Shown: piece by piece, positions 1 through 9,061 of the stretch
Layout of the letters: every line of letters begins with the position of its first letter
Position numbering within the stretch: the first letter of the stretch is position 1
NCBI RefSeq assembly: GCF_023061285.1
Contig: NZ_JAKGAM010000005.1
Coordinates: 1 to 64,000, forward strand
Direction: 5' to 3'
DNA from: Chromohalobacter nigrandesensis
GTDB taxonomy: Bacteria > Pseudomonadota > Gammaproteobacteria > Pseudomonadales > Halomonadaceae
Length of the DNA stretch: 64,000 bases
Program-made: the position numbers and the translations under genes
The notes under the pieces: generated by a model
Database searches by the model: none
The model's input: the letters and a program-made list of their open reading frames with translations, nothing else
What the model was told of the DNA's origin: nothing

Positions 1-1
1 C

Positions 2-604
2 GGCTCACAAGGGCAGGCCGACCAACGCAATGCCAGCGGCGCCACCGACAGCGGCGGTCGCGGCGAAGCGGCGCGCATGAAAGCCCCCTGGTTGCACCTG
101 GCCTCGCCGGCGGGGATCACCCTGAGTACCCCCGAATCCACCCACCTGGCCCAGGGCCATTCACTGAGTGTCTCCAGCGGCGAAGACGTCAACATCGCCA
201 CCGGCAAGAGCCTGGTCGCCTCGATTTCGGAGAAGCTGTCGCTGTTCGTGCAGAAAGCCGGCATCAAACTGTTCGCCGCGCGAGGCAAGGTGGACCTCCA
301 GGCGCAGTCGGACAACCTCGAAACCACCGCCCGCAACGACCTGACCATCACCTCCAGCGACGACACCATCGACTTGTCGGCCGCCGAAGAGATTCTGCTG
401 GTCAGCGGTGGCGCCTACGTGCGCATCAAGGACGGCCATGTCGAGCTCCACGCCCCGGGCAAGGTCACCATCAACGGCGCGACGAAGAGTTTTGGCGGGC
501 CGACGAGTATGTCCAGCGCCTTGCCGAGCATGCCTGACGGGATTTGCGTGGAATGTCTGCTTAAAAATCTGTCCAGTGGATCGCCCATCGTGAACGTCAC
601 TTGA
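2..604 (+). CDS. vgrG: VgrG C-terminal part (type VI secretion spike), 5' truncated by window edge
   Basis: The frame is open from base 2, so the gene begins upstream; the internal Met at 77 is not the start. About 200 residues are visible. They show short, regularly spaced beta-strand repeats with alternating polar and hydrophobic residues (KVDLQAQSDN, DLTITSSDDT, GHVELHAPGKVTINGATKSF), typical of the DUF2345 beta-helix extension of VgrG tip proteins. VgrG caps the Hcp tube and carries effectors into target cells. The DUF4123 adaptor gene begins 7 bases downstream, and a lipase effector follows, so this is an orphan VgrG-cargo cassette. The gp27/gp5 part is outside the window. Confidence 0.85.
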   Translation, partial: GSQGQADQRNASGATDSGGRGEAARMKAPWLHLASPAGITLSTPESTHLAQGHSLSVSSGEDVNIATGKSLVASISEKLSLFVQKAGIKLFAARGKVDLQAQSDNLETTARNDLTITSSDDTIDLSAAEEILLVSGGAYVRIKDGHVELHAPGKVTINGATKSFGGPTSMSSALPSMPDGICVECLLKNLSSGSPIVNVT

Positions 605-611
605 GAATGCC

Positions 612-1427
612 ATGCAATTGATTGACCACTACTCGTCCGATTGGGCCAGCGAAACGCAAGCGATGATCGACGCATGGCTGGCTCAAGCACCACGGGCCTC
701 TGTCTATTTTCTGCTAGACGCGTCTTTCAGGCACGAAACGTTGTTGGCCTTGATCAGAAAGTTGTGGCCTGAAAACTGCTGGCGCTCGCTCTATCAGGAC
801 GCACCCAACACCAGTGAGCGCGTATTGGCGATTTCACCGTTGCTACTCGCTGTCGATAGCGAACGCCTTGATGCCTTGGACGCTCTTGCTAAAGAAACAT
901 CCGGCCAGCCCATGTTGAGCCTGATCGTGAGCGACGAATCCATGGATTCCCTGTGGGAGCGACTATCGGTTTTTCGTCTGGTCACCGTCCAGAACGCTCG
1001 ATATGTGCTGCGTCTGACGGATACGCGCCGCCTGCCGCAAATCACCGAGATGTTGACGGAAGAGCAGCGGGCGCGACTCATGAGTCATATGGCGGCGTGG
1101 CGCTATATAGGGCGAGATGCCAACTGGCATGACCTGGATATCACTTTGACTTCCGAGCCCGGCGATATGCGCGACGTGCGCCTCGATGAGCGACAGACGC
1201 AAACGCTGCTCGACATGAACCGAATCGATGCGCTCGTCGATGGCCTGCGACAGCATGAACCAACGCTTCATGACGCCTTCGCGACACCGTCACAGCGTTA
1301 CGCCTGGGTTGAGGAGACGCTGGCCAATGCCGCAGGGCCCGTCGACGGTTATCCGGAGCAGATCGAGTGCTGTCGAAGCGCCGCGATCGAACAGGGCTGG
1401 TGGCCCGCCTCGGTCTCGGCCAGTTGA
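612..1427 (+). CDS. DUF4123-domain T6SS effector adaptor/chaperone
   Basis: This 271-residue soluble protein has the features of DUF4123 (Tap/TEC) adaptors. There is an N-terminal segment with VYFLLDASF near residue 30, a central LLAVDSERLDAL stretch and the conserved tail of the core domain, LRLTDTRRLPQITEMLTEEQ, near residue 130-150. Family members bind a specific effector and load it onto the cognate VgrG. The position directly between vgrG and a lipase effector gene is the classical arrangement. The likely client is the phospholipase encoded at 2229. Family assignment is by recognition; client identity is inferred from context. Confidence 0.82.
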   Translation: MQLIDHYSSDWASETQAMIDAWLAQAPRASVYFLLDASFRHETLLALIRKLWPENCWRSLYQDAPNTSERVLAISPLLLAVDSERLDALDALAKETSGQPMLSLIVSDESMDSLWERLSVFRLVTVQNARYVLRLTDTRRLPQITEMLTEEQRARLMSHMAAWRYIGRDANWHDLDITLTSEPGDMRDVRLDERQTQTLLDMNRIDALVDGLRQHEPTLHDAFATPSQRYAWVEETLANAAGPVDGYPEQIECCRSAAIEQGWWPASVSAS

Positions 1428-1461
1428 TAACGTGGCGAACAGACAAGGAATGGAATTGACC

Positions 1462-2232
1462 ATGCACCACTTTCTTCGGCGAGGGCTCGCCCTTCTCTGG
1501 CTGGCGTCACTGACGGCGTGTGGCGACGACTCGGTCAGTCTTAACATCACCGGCGTGGACTACGCGGGGCAGGGCATTGGCTCATATCATGTCGTCGACC
1601 CGAACGACGAACAAAACCGCGGTGGCGGCGAGTCCATCGGCCCCTACAGCGCCGGCGGCATCATGTGCTGCTATGAGGTGCCCAGGGAATGGCATGAAGG
1701 GGTGAGTGTCGATGTCGTGGTCCGCTATCCCCTCGAGGGAGACACTACGGATGAGCGTTCCGAATCCTTGGCCAGGCGCAGGGCCGAGGGCACGCTGCAC
1801 GAGACGATTCACGTCGAGATCCCGAAATACGACACACCGGCTAAGGGCACACTCTGGGTGCAGTTCCTGCCGGATAAGAAAGCCAATGTGGTGGTCAGCA
1901 ACCTGTCACCGGATCATGAAGACTTCCCGGGCGAGGTGAAGGGATGGCCAGTGCCGTCGGATGAGTATCGAAGGAAATTGATTGACCGAGAAATAAAAAA
2001 TGTTTCAAGCCGTCTTTCTAGAACTGAAGGCCGTCTTTCGGAAGTGGATAAGAAAAACACGCATTCATTAAAAAAAGAGTGGGAAATTGGCCAACAGGTT
2101 TATCCTGACAAGATTTCGGAATTTAACGGATGGTCTGATGAAGAGTTTATAAAGTATCTGAAGACAAGGCTTCGCAGCGCCCAAAAAAGAGATAAGAACT
2201 ACCTGCAAAAATTAAGGGAAGGACGCCCATGA
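1462..2232 (+). CDS. Lipoprotein, DUF3304-like, probable immunity protein of the adjacent lipase
   Basis: The open frame runs back to 1228, but the start at 1462 gives a lipoprotein signal: basic MHHFLRR, a hydrophobic stretch and the lipobox LTAC with Cys near residue 20. An ATG at 1450 is an alternative. The 256-residue product is periplasm-facing; it has G/Y-rich N-terminal strands and a charged helical C-terminus. It resembles DUF3304 lipoproteins, which are common beside T6SS lipases. The stop overlaps the lipase start by 4 bases (ATGA), so the two are translationally coupled, as expected for effector and immunity protein. From about 1977 the sequence turns AT-rich, which suggests a recombined module. 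Family call moderate, role inferred. Confidence 0.6.
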   Translation: MHHFLRRGLALLWLASLTACGDDSVSLNITGVDYAGQGIGSYHVVDPNDEQNRGGGESIGPYSAGGIMCCYEVPREWHEGVSVDVVVRYPLEGDTTDERSESLARRRAEGTLHETIHVEIPKYDTPAKGTLWVQFLPDKKANVVVSNLSPDHEDFPGEVKGWPVPSDEYRRKLIDREIKNVSSRLSRTEGRLSEVDKKNTHSLKKEWEIGQQVYPDKISEFNGWSDEEFIKYLKTRLRSAQKRDKNYLQKLREGRP

Positions 2233-4235
2233 GCGCTCGCTTGTCAGATATTATAGGTTCAGAGTTCTCGGAGCCTGCAAAGAAAAATTCCTTCTTTAAA
2301 GGGGCAACAGCCAAGCTTGACGAGACTTTTTCGGAACGAGAAAAAATAGAGACTACCACCGCCCCCTGCGACACCAACCTCTTTATCGGGGTGTTCTTCG
2401 ATGGCACCGGCAACAACTACGCCGATAGCCTGGATAAGCAGGACCATAGCCAGTCCAATATCGCACGCCTCTACAGTGCTTATCCGGGGCTGAGCGTGCC
2501 GGGGGTGCTGCCTCCCGAGACGAACTGGCAGACCAACCCTTCGGATTACGATAATTTTTTCCGCATCTATACCGCCGGCGTGGGAACCCCTTTCGATCAG
2601 GTGGGCGACTCGGGGAAAGGCTTTTGGGATGCCACCTTGGGGGCGGGCGCGGGCCGGCTGGGACAAGTCCGCGTTCTGTGGGGGCTGGCACAGGTCATCA
2701 ACGCCATCAGCCGCTATTTCCTCAAGCAGCCCCTTATCGACAATGCCGAGGTTCAGCAGGCCAGCGCTGTCGGCAGGATGTCCTCGACGGCCCTGCACAT
2801 CAAGCCGTTGTCTCATGTTGCACCCGGGGATCGTATCGCCGCGCGATTGCCACAAACCCTGGTGGGCTGGCTGCGACGCCTGCACACCGCGATTCGTCCC
2901 CACATGACGCTGGAGGGGAGCAGGCCGCGCAATATCGATCCAGGCATCGTCAGGAACATCTACCTGTCAGCGTTCGGCTTTTCGCGAGGCGCCGCCCTGT
3001 CACGGGTGTTCGCCAACTGGGTGGTCCGGTTATGCCAGTGGGACGCCCAACTGACGAACCAGAGCGGCCTGACACTGGCCGGCTTCCCCGTGACGTTCGA
3101 CTTCCTGGGTCTGTTCGATACGGTGGCCTCGGTTGGCATCGCCCACCTGGTGCCGGTCAGCGACGGCCATGCCGCCTGGGCGGATGCGGAGATCTCGCTG
3201 GCCATCCCGCCGGAAGTCGCCCGGTGCGTGCATCTGGTATCCGCGCATGAGAACCGCCGTTCCTTTCCGCTGGATTCGATCTACAACGACCACTCCATCG
3301 TCAACAATGGCGACGAGATCGTCTTCCCCGGCGTGCACTCGGACATCGGCGGCGGCTACCGGCCCGGCGACCAGGGCAAGGGGGTGGACAACATCGGTCG
3401 GGATTTACTCTCCCGCATTCCGTTGGCGGTGATGTACCGCGAGGCGCGGCTGTCCGGCGTACCACTCAAGCTGGAGCAGGCCCTGGTGGACATTCAAGAT
3501 GGCTTCAAGATCACGCCACAGACTATCAATGCCTTCAATCGCTATATCGATACCTGCGAAGTGACCTCCGGCGAGACGGGGCAGATCATGCGCGAGCATT
3601 GGCGCCGTGCCATCGAGTGGCGCCTGAACAATCACCGTGCGGGGGGCGTGTCGGTCCTGGAAAGCTATCAACGCGCCTCTCGCTACGATCAGAACAACCT
3701 GTCCAGCGCTTACAGCCAGTTTTGCGAGGAACTCGAACGATTCGCGCAGTGGGAGGCGTGGGTCAGCAAGGGTGACTGGGAGCAGGCCTTCGTGTCGATC
3801 CGCGACTTTCTCATCATGGGCCCCGGGTGGTATTACTACGACATGGTCGACGAGCGGGGCCTGGATCCCTCGCTCATCGACGACTGGCGGCGGATATCGA
3901 ACTTCAAGGACTCGCTCGGGCCGTCACCTCAGGCCATCGCCACGCTGATGGATGAGTACGTTCATGACGCGATCGCGGGGTTTTTGACCGAATGGGATAG
4001 CCGGGATGAGGCCCTCACCTACCTGAAAACACTGGTCGCCAAAAAGCACGTGATCGACGACGGGGACATCGAGAGCCGGCGCGGCATCACCCTCAGCGCC
4101 GAGGAGCGTGAGCGTGCAGAGTATTACGAACGGACGGGCAGGATACCGCCCATGCATGATCTGGACGGGCGGGAAAGCTTTCTGCTGGGGGGGCGGTTAC
4201 CTCCGCTTTCGGCGTATATACGCCGGCGCCGATGA
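2229..4235 (+). CDS. T6SS phospholipase effector, Tle1-like (DUF2235 alpha/beta hydrolase); 3' end frame-broken
   Basis: The 668-residue product carries the DUF2235 start motif IGVFFDGTGNN (about residue 55) and the nucleophile elbow GFSRG (about residue 245). Then come FDFLGLFDTVAS and VFPGVHSDIGGGY with the acidic and His parts of the triad. This is the layout of Tle1 phospholipases delivered into the periplasm of competitor cells. The annotated end, GRLPPLSAYIRRRR, is probably an artefact of a frame change in the seven-G run at 4187-4193. With six Gs the protein would continue LLGGGYLRFRRIYAGADDQ. It follows the DUF4123 adaptor and lipoprotein genes, consistent with an effector-immunity unit. 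The N-terminal 40 codons are AT-rich compared with the rest. Confidence 0.85.
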   Translation: MSARLSDIIGSEFSEPAKKNSFFKGATAKLDETFSEREKIETTTAPCDTNLFIGVFFDGTGNNYADSLDKQDHSQSNIARLYSAYPGLSVPGVLPPETNWQTNPSDYDNFFRIYTAGVGTPFDQVGDSGKGFWDATLGAGAGRLGQVRVLWGLAQVINAISRYFLKQPLIDNAEVQQASAVGRMSSTALHIKPLSHVAPGDRIAARLPQTLVGWLRRLHTAIRPHMTLEGSRPRNIDPGIVRNIYLSAFGFSRGAALSRVFANWVVRLCQWDAQLTNQSGLTLAGFPVTFDFLGLFDTVASVGIAHLVPVSDGHAAWADAEISLAIPPEVARCVHLVSAHENRRSFPLDSIYNDHSIVNNGDEIVFPGVHSDIGGGYRPGDQGKGVDNIGRDLLSRIPLAVMYREARLSGVPLKLEQALVDIQDGFKITPQTINAFNRYIDTCEVTSGETGQIMREHWRRAIEWRLNNHRAGGVSVLESYQRASRYDQNNLSSAYSQFCEELERFAQWEAWVSKGDWEQAFVSIRDFLIMGPGWYYYDMVDERGLDPSLIDDWRRISNFKDSLGPSPQAIATLMDEYVHDAIAGFLTEWDSRDEALTYLKTLVAKKHVIDDGDIESRRGITLSAEERERAEYYERTGRIPPMHDLDGRESFLLGGRLPPLSAYIRRRR

Positions 4236-4453
4236 CCAACTGCTGACCCTGCTGGCGCCGCAATATCGGCCGGGCGCGCAGCAGCCGGACTACGCCCGTC
4301 ACGAGACGGGGACATCGTCCAGTCGTGCGAGGGTGTAAACGGCGACTCGCTCGATAAGCGCGGATGCCCGTGTATCGCCAAACGGGGCGTGTAGTTGCTG
4401 ACTATGCGGAAGAAGTCGGTGCCTTTCACCAGGCCTTACAGGATGTGACCTGA
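4187..4453 (+). pseudogene. Displaced C-terminal tail of the lipase (three reading frames)
   Basis: This stretch carries coding-like sequence that moves through three frames. After the seven-G run, frame 1 reads GGYLRFRRIYAGADDQLLTLL. Near 4309 the sense passes to another frame (GDIVQSCEGVNGDSLDKRG). From about 4364 it passes to a third (PVYRQTGRVVADYAEEVGAF), ending at a TGA that overlaps the next ATG as TGATG at 4451-4455. I read this as the natural C-terminus of the lipase broken by several single-base indels, through decay or sequence error. The terminal TGATG coupling suggests the intact gene was translationally linked to the gene at 4453. Confidence 0.45.
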
Positions 4454-5452
4454 TGTATTTCGTTGAATGGCTGATGCGCCGGACGTTGACGGCGAGCAAG
4501 AAGGATATCACCGGGTTCGAGGGTGATATGAAAGAGTTCGAGAAGGCGACCGAGAAGTACGGTGAGCAGTATCGGGACATGCAGGAGCGGCAGGTCAGCG
4601 ATGCGCCATCCGATGCGCGCTCCATCTACAAGATGAATGATATCTATATGGATGTCAGAACATTTTTTGATGAGTGGCGGGGGGGTGTTGCTGGGGTTGT
4701 CTCCTCTGCTTTTAGGCCTCATTGCTTTTCCAGTTTTTATTCTTCCAGGGCTAACAGATATTTTGTTTACTGGTGTAGTCTCTGAAGCAAAAAGAGTGGC
4801 AAATGTTGGTGATTATATTGGCGTTATAGGCTTATGGGTTATCTGGCTTATCATGGTAGCCGCGTTTATCTATCTTTTCTGGATATTCCGCATGGAATGC
4901 TTGGTCCAGCGTCATATCGTGGTGCGCTTCAATCGCAAGACCCGCAAGATCACTATCAACCGTCCCAACTTCGCCGGCGGTAATCAGGTCTACGACTGGG
5001 ACGATGTGGTGGCTTCGGTCGACCCGGATGATCAGGTGGTGACCAAGCAGCGCAAGCGGGAAATCCTGATGCTGTTCTTCTTCAAGCAGCGTACCGGCGC
5101 CGAGCATCATGACGTGGTGTTTCTCGGCGCACCGCTGCGCAGCGATCATGAGCTCTATGCGCTGTGGGAGTACATTCGCCGCTATATGGAAGAGGGCCCG
5201 GAGAGCCTTCCCAAGCCCAGGTGCATTCCCAGCTTTCCCTGGCCGTGGCGCTCGCTGCTGGCGCCTTGGCGCTTTCTCGAGAACAAGTGGGCACAAGCGC
5301 CCTGGAGCCCGAAGATGATCGCGCTGGTGGTGGTCGTCTCGCCGCTCATGCTCGTTCACGCGACGGCGCACTGGTGCTTGCTGCTACTGTGCTGGCCGGT
5401 TTACTGGCCGCGAAAGCTTCGCCGGGAAAGTACGTCATCCGGGGCGTCTTGA
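4453..5452 (+). pseudogene. Membrane protein of the T6SS cassette (DUF6708-like), frameshifted at a seven-G run
   Basis: Two overlapping frames together make one protein of about 330 residues. The first (from ATG 4453) gives a soluble N-terminus ending VRTFFDEWRGG. The second frame gives two strong membrane segments (LLLGLIAFPVFILPGLTDI and IGLWVIWLIMVAAFIYLF), then a cytosolic region HIVVRFNRKTRKITINRP and a further hydrophobic segment near the C-terminus. The frames join at the G run 4679-4685; one G fewer restores DEWRGVLLGLSPLLLG. The layout resembles DUF6708 membrane proteins found beside T6SS lipases, perhaps an accessory or immunity factor. It could be a true mutation, phase variation or sequence error. 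Function not known. Confidence 0.5.
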
Positions 5453-5569
5453 GTCATTGAGCTGGTCTGTCATCGCGTCGCGGTCATGCATTGCGGGCAT
5501 TTCGTCGCCATGGCCTGATCATACTTCGCCCCGCTGATGAGATAACGCCGCAACCGGGGCGGGGCGGAA

Positions 5570-6514
5570 TCAAATACTGACCAGCGATTCCCACCAGCGC
5601 GTGAGGCTGCGTTGCCAGTCCGGTGTATCGCGATGCGCGTCACGCGTGCCGTTGAGATAGACCGTGGCGGTGAGCCCCGCCGAGAGTTGAACGTCCTCGG
5701 GCACGTCGTCAAGAGCGATGCGCACGGGAATGCGCTGCGAGAGTCGTACCCAGTCGAAGGAGGTGCTGACGTTCGCCAGTCCGCTTCCTTGGCTGTCGAG
5801 GCTCTTGTCGGAGATACCCCGCGCGATGCTGTCGACATGCCCCCACAGCGGCTCATCGCTGGACAGTAGCTGGATGCGTACCGGGGCGCCGATGTCGATG
5901 GCGTCGAGCTTGGTTTCCTCGAAGTAGCCGAGTACGTGGAAGCTGGCGGCGTCGACCAGGGTGACGGCATCCTCGCCGGCCGAGACGTATTCCCCGGGGC
6001 GCAACAGTAGATTGGTGATATAGCCGTCGACCGGAGCGCGCACCGTGGCGCGTTCGAGGTCCAGCTTGGCCTGCTCGACCGCCACCTTGGCCTGCTCGAC
6101 CTGGGCCTGGGCGCTGGAATAGGCGAAGCGCGCGTCGTCGCGGTCTTCCTGAGAGGCGTAGTCGCCGAGTTTCTGGCGGCGGGCGCTGGCGGCCTTGGCT
6201 TCCGCGCGTTGCTGTTCGAGGTTGTTGAGATTGGCCTTTGCCTCGGCCAATGCCAGTTCGTAGCGCTTCTTGTCGATGGTGAACAACGCGTCGCCAGCCT
6301 GCACGGCGTCGTTGTCCTCGACCTGAAGGTTCTCGACCAGGCCCGCGACGTCGGTGCCGAGGTTGATGACATCGGCCCGGACACGGCCGTCGCGCGTCCA
6401 GGGGTCGTGCATGTAGTGGTTCCAGATCTGCGCGATGGCGACCACGGCGATGGCGAGTATCAGCAGCGTCAGCAGCGGGCGCACGAACTTGCGCGCGCGC
6501 GGGGAGAGCGTCAT
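5570..6514 (-). CDS. aaeA: HlyD-family periplasmic adaptor, AaeA-like
   Basis: This is a 314-residue membrane-fusion protein. It has one N-terminal membrane anchor (LLTLLILAIAVVAIAQI), a biotinyl-lipoyl half motif (VENLQVEDNDAVQAGDALFTID), a long alpha-helical hairpin rich in Ala/Glu/Gln (residues about 85-150), a second lipoyl half (RAPVDGYITNLLLRPGEYV) and a beta-barrel. Length and order match AaeA (about 310 residues). It links the FUSC inner-membrane component to an outer-membrane channel for export of aromatic carboxylic acids. It is the last gene of a three-gene minus-strand operon, 4 bases after the DUF1656 gene. No TolC-like gene is visible, so an unlinked channel is presumed. Confidence 0.85.
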   Translation of the reverse strand: MTLSPRARKFVRPLLTLLILAIAVVAIAQIWNHYMHDPWTRDGRVRADVINLGTDVAGLVENLQVEDNDAVQAGDALFTIDKKRYELALAEAKANLNNLEQQRAEAKAASARRQKLGDYASQEDRDDARFAYSSAQAQVEQAKVAVEQAKLDLERATVRAPVDGYITNLLLRPGEYVSAGEDAVTLVDAASFHVLGYFEETKLDAIDIGAPVRIQLLSSDEPLWGHVDSIARGISDKSLDSQGSGLANVSTSFDWVRLSQRIPVRIALDDVPEDVQLSAGLTATVYLNGTRDAHRDTPDWQRSLTRWWESLVSI

Positions 6515-6518
6515 GGCG

Positions 6519-6746
6519 TCATCCTTCTTGTGGGTGGGCGATCGGCAAGGCGCCGGTCAGGGCGAGTACCGACCACAGCAGTAGGGCGTAGAGGGCGATG
6601 TCCACGAGCACCGGTTGCCAGAACCAGTGGTAGACGCCGAGGCGCGTGAATAAGCGCCGCAGCAGAAGATAGAGCCCGAGCGCAACGAGTACGGGGACGG
6701 CCAGCGGTGGCACCAGAAAGCCGAGGAATGCCCATTCAGCGAACAT
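6519..6746 (-). CDS. aaeX: Small DUF1656 membrane protein, AaeX-like
   Basis: The start ATG at 6746 gives 75 residues beginning MFAEWAFLGFLVPPLAVPVL. A longer open frame reaches 6902 but its extension reads as out-of-frame pump sequence. Two membrane segments are evident (FLGFLVPPLAVPVLVALGLY and PVLVDIALYALLLWSVLAL), with the tryptophan-rich loop YHWFWQP between them, as in DUF1656/AaeX proteins. These accompany AaeA/AaeB-type pumps; their exact role is unknown. The start lies inside the 3' end of the upstream FUSC gene (11-base overlap), so translation is coupled. Confidence 0.8.
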   Translation of the reverse strand: MFAEWAFLGFLVPPLAVPVLVALGLYLLLRRLFTRLGVYHWFWQPVLVDIALYALLLWSVLALTGALPIAHPQEG

Positions 6747-8835
6747 GCGGCGTCTCCTGCCGAGGCGGTGTTGCTTGTCGATCAAGCGACGCGGCCTGGG
6801 CATCGTCGTCGGCGCGGGCCTCCAGCGTGACACCGGGGGCCTCGCGCATGAGATGCCCCAGCATGGCGATTTCTCCCGCCGTGGCGACGGAGAGCTGGGC
6901 ATCGTGATAAAAGCGGTCGACCCACTCGCGCGCCTGGTCGGAGAGTTGACGCCAGACCTCGGGCGAGTGGTGGCGCCGCGCGGTCAGGCGTTGGCCGATG
7001 TCGTCTAGCCAGGCCTCGAGTTCCTGACGATGCGGGGCCAGTTCCTCGCGTAGCCGTCGAATGCGCCAGACGCACAACGCCAGGGCGTGCAGATCGAGCG
7101 CTTCGCGCAGCGTGTCATCCGTGCCGCCTAAAGCGACGATGCGCCCCAGGCGGTCGTAAAGACGACTCTCCAGACGCGCCCTGTTGGGCAATGTGGGCTC
7201 GCGCATCAAGCGCGCCACGCCTTGCCAGTAGGCGCCGAGCAGTGTGCGGATGCGCTCGGCGGGAGAGCGTTGCTGCATCAGCGAATAGGTGATCATGGCG
7301 ACGACCGTGCCGAGGACCGATGCCAGTCCGCCGTTGATGTAACGGGTCGGCGAGAAGTTGTAGGTCGATTGTAGATTGAGCAGCGTCATCAGGGTGATGG
7401 CGCCGGCCAGTCCGATCAGCGACCAGCGAGGATGCGGTGTCAGCAGGGTGCCGATGGCGACTGGAATGCCGATGGCGATGGCCAACAGCGGGAAGCCGTT
7501 GATGACTGGCAACACCAGGAAGAGCAGGACACCGCCGAGAAGCACGGCGGCGATACTCCCCCACATGAACTGGTAGACCACGGCGGCGGGGTTGGGCGCC
7601 TTGGCGAACAGCATGGTGAACACGCCCAGCAGCATCATCGCCAGGTAGCCGGAATGCCAGCCGCTGTGGACCCAGAACAGCCCCAGCAACTCGAAGGCGA
7701 CGAATACACGCAGGGCGTTGAAGCGGGCTACGAAGTGCTCGTTGTGCGTGGTGCGAGTGCGCTTTTCGTGCGGCAAGGTATGCACTTTGGCCGAGGCTGG
7801 GTCGTTCAGTGCATGACGCAGGCGTCGGCCATGCTGCAGCAGGCCGAGCACTTCCCCGAGGCGCTGACGTACCAGTTCGGCGCGCACGCGGCTGCGCGGG
7901 CTCACCTGCTCGACGTCCCACTCGAAGTCCGGCAGCGTCAGCTTTTCCAGCGGCTCGCCGGCGGGCTGCTCGGCGATCGTGGTAAGTAGCGGCGCGGCAT
8001 GCGCATTCAATTGCGCCAGCCAGCGCTCGCCGTCTTCGCACGCGCGCAGATAGTCGATGGCGGTTTCCAGCTCGCGGATGGCGGTGATCAGCGCCAGGCT
8101 GTCACTGGCGAAACGGTCCAGTGCGGGAATGAAGTGGCTCAGACGCCGCGTTTCCAACCGGGCGAGGCCGCGCAGCTTCTCGAACTGTTGATAATGGCCG
8201 AGCAACGTCTTGAGGCGTGCGTCCTGGGTGTCGCGGGAGCGCTGGGTATCCAGGGCTGCGTGGGTTTCCTCGGCGGCGCTTTGTAGAAATTGGGAAAGCG
8301 CCTCGGGCAACGCCCGGCTCCCGAAGCGCGGGGCGATGAGCAGGTGCATCAAGACACCGCAGCCGATGCCCAGCGCGGTTTCCGAGAAACGCCCCAGCGC
8401 GACGGTCCAGATACCATCGATCCCCGTGCCGATGGCGGTCAACGAGACCAGCGTGGCGGTATAGCCGCTGAGCATCATCACGTAGCCCAGGTACTCGTCC
8501 TGCTCGAGCATCACCCAATACATGCAGAACGCCAGCCAGGCGCCAGCGAAAAGCAGGTACAGCATGGGTTGCTGACCGAACAGTGCGATCAGCACCAGCC
8601 CGGCGATGGCGCCGAACAGCGTGCCGAAGAAGCGTGCCACGCCGCGCCCGATGATGATGCCGATGGGCGGCGTGCCGCCGGTGAACATCACAGGCTGGAG
8701 GGTGACGATCATCACCGCGAGGATGGCCCAGGCGGGCTGGTACAAGTCGAGGCGCAAGGCGAGGAACAGTGCCAGCCAGACGGCCAGCACGGTGCGTAAC
8801 GCCAATAGCCAATGATCGGTGGAAATGCGCAGCAT
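6736..8835 (-). CDS. aaeB: FUSC-family inner-membrane efflux pump, AaeB-like
   Basis: The 699-residue protein has two membrane blocks, each of several hydrophobic helices (residues about 10-170 and 370-510), separated by a cytosolic helical domain and followed by a soluble C-terminal domain. This is the duplicated FUSC architecture of AaeB. Motifs such as YQPAWAILAVMIVTLQP and the second-half equivalent HSGYLAMMLLGVF support it. It probably exports protonated aromatic acids such as p-hydroxybenzoate. It is slightly longer than the E. coli protein (about 655). It is first in the operon, and its promoter should lie in 8836-9061, shared with gloA. No LysR (AaeR) gene is adjacent. Confidence 0.82.
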   Translation of the reverse strand: MLRISTDHWLLALRTVLAVWLALFLALRLDLYQPAWAILAVMIVTLQPVMFTGGTPPIGIIIGRGVARFFGTLFGAIAGLVLIALFGQQPMLYLLFAGAWLAFCMYWVMLEQDEYLGYVMMLSGYTATLVSLTAIGTGIDGIWTVALGRFSETALGIGCGVLMHLLIAPRFGSRALPEALSQFLQSAAEETHAALDTQRSRDTQDARLKTLLGHYQQFEKLRGLARLETRRLSHFIPALDRFASDSLALITAIRELETAIDYLRACEDGERWLAQLNAHAAPLLTTIAEQPAGEPLEKLTLPDFEWDVEQVSPRSRVRAELVRQRLGEVLGLLQHGRRLRHALNDPASAKVHTLPHEKRTRTTHNEHFVARFNALRVFVAFELLGLFWVHSGWHSGYLAMMLLGVFTMLFAKAPNPAAVVYQFMWGSIAAVLLGGVLLFLVLPVINGFPLLAIAIGIPVAIGTLLTPHPRWSLIGLAGAITLMTLLNLQSTYNFSPTRYINGGLASVLGTVVAMITYSLMQQRSPAERIRTLLGAYWQGVARLMREPTLPNRARLESRLYDRLGRIVALGGTDDTLREALDLHALALCVWRIRRLREELAPHRQELEAWLDDIGQRLTARRHHSPEVWRQLSDQAREWVDRFYHDAQLSVATAGEIAMLGHLMREAPGVTLEARADDDAQAASLDRQATPPRQETPHVR

Positions 8836-9061
8836 AACGTCATCCGGCCCCGACCGCGTGGCCGGAGCATCAGGGAAAAAGCAAGATAAATATTAGTCTG
8901 CGAATTATCTCAGTTCGCTCGACATATGTCTAACCTCACCGTCAATCTCGCCGGGCCGAGCGGTGTGGCCCCCTGGAATTTTGCGGCGTCGCCCTCACCT
9001 TGGAGAGATACTCTGCAGTGATATGTGCAGTGACAGCAGTGACAGAAAAGGAGAACGCAGG

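Noticed and set aside
1228-1461. Upstream extension of the lipoprotein frame
   Set aside because: It lies inside the DUF4123 gene in another frame and would hide the lipoprotein signal that starts at 1462.
4108-4338. Independent 76-codon gene at the end of the lipase
   Set aside because: Its second half continues the lipase sequence in a shifted frame; it is better read as the displaced tail than as a separate gene.
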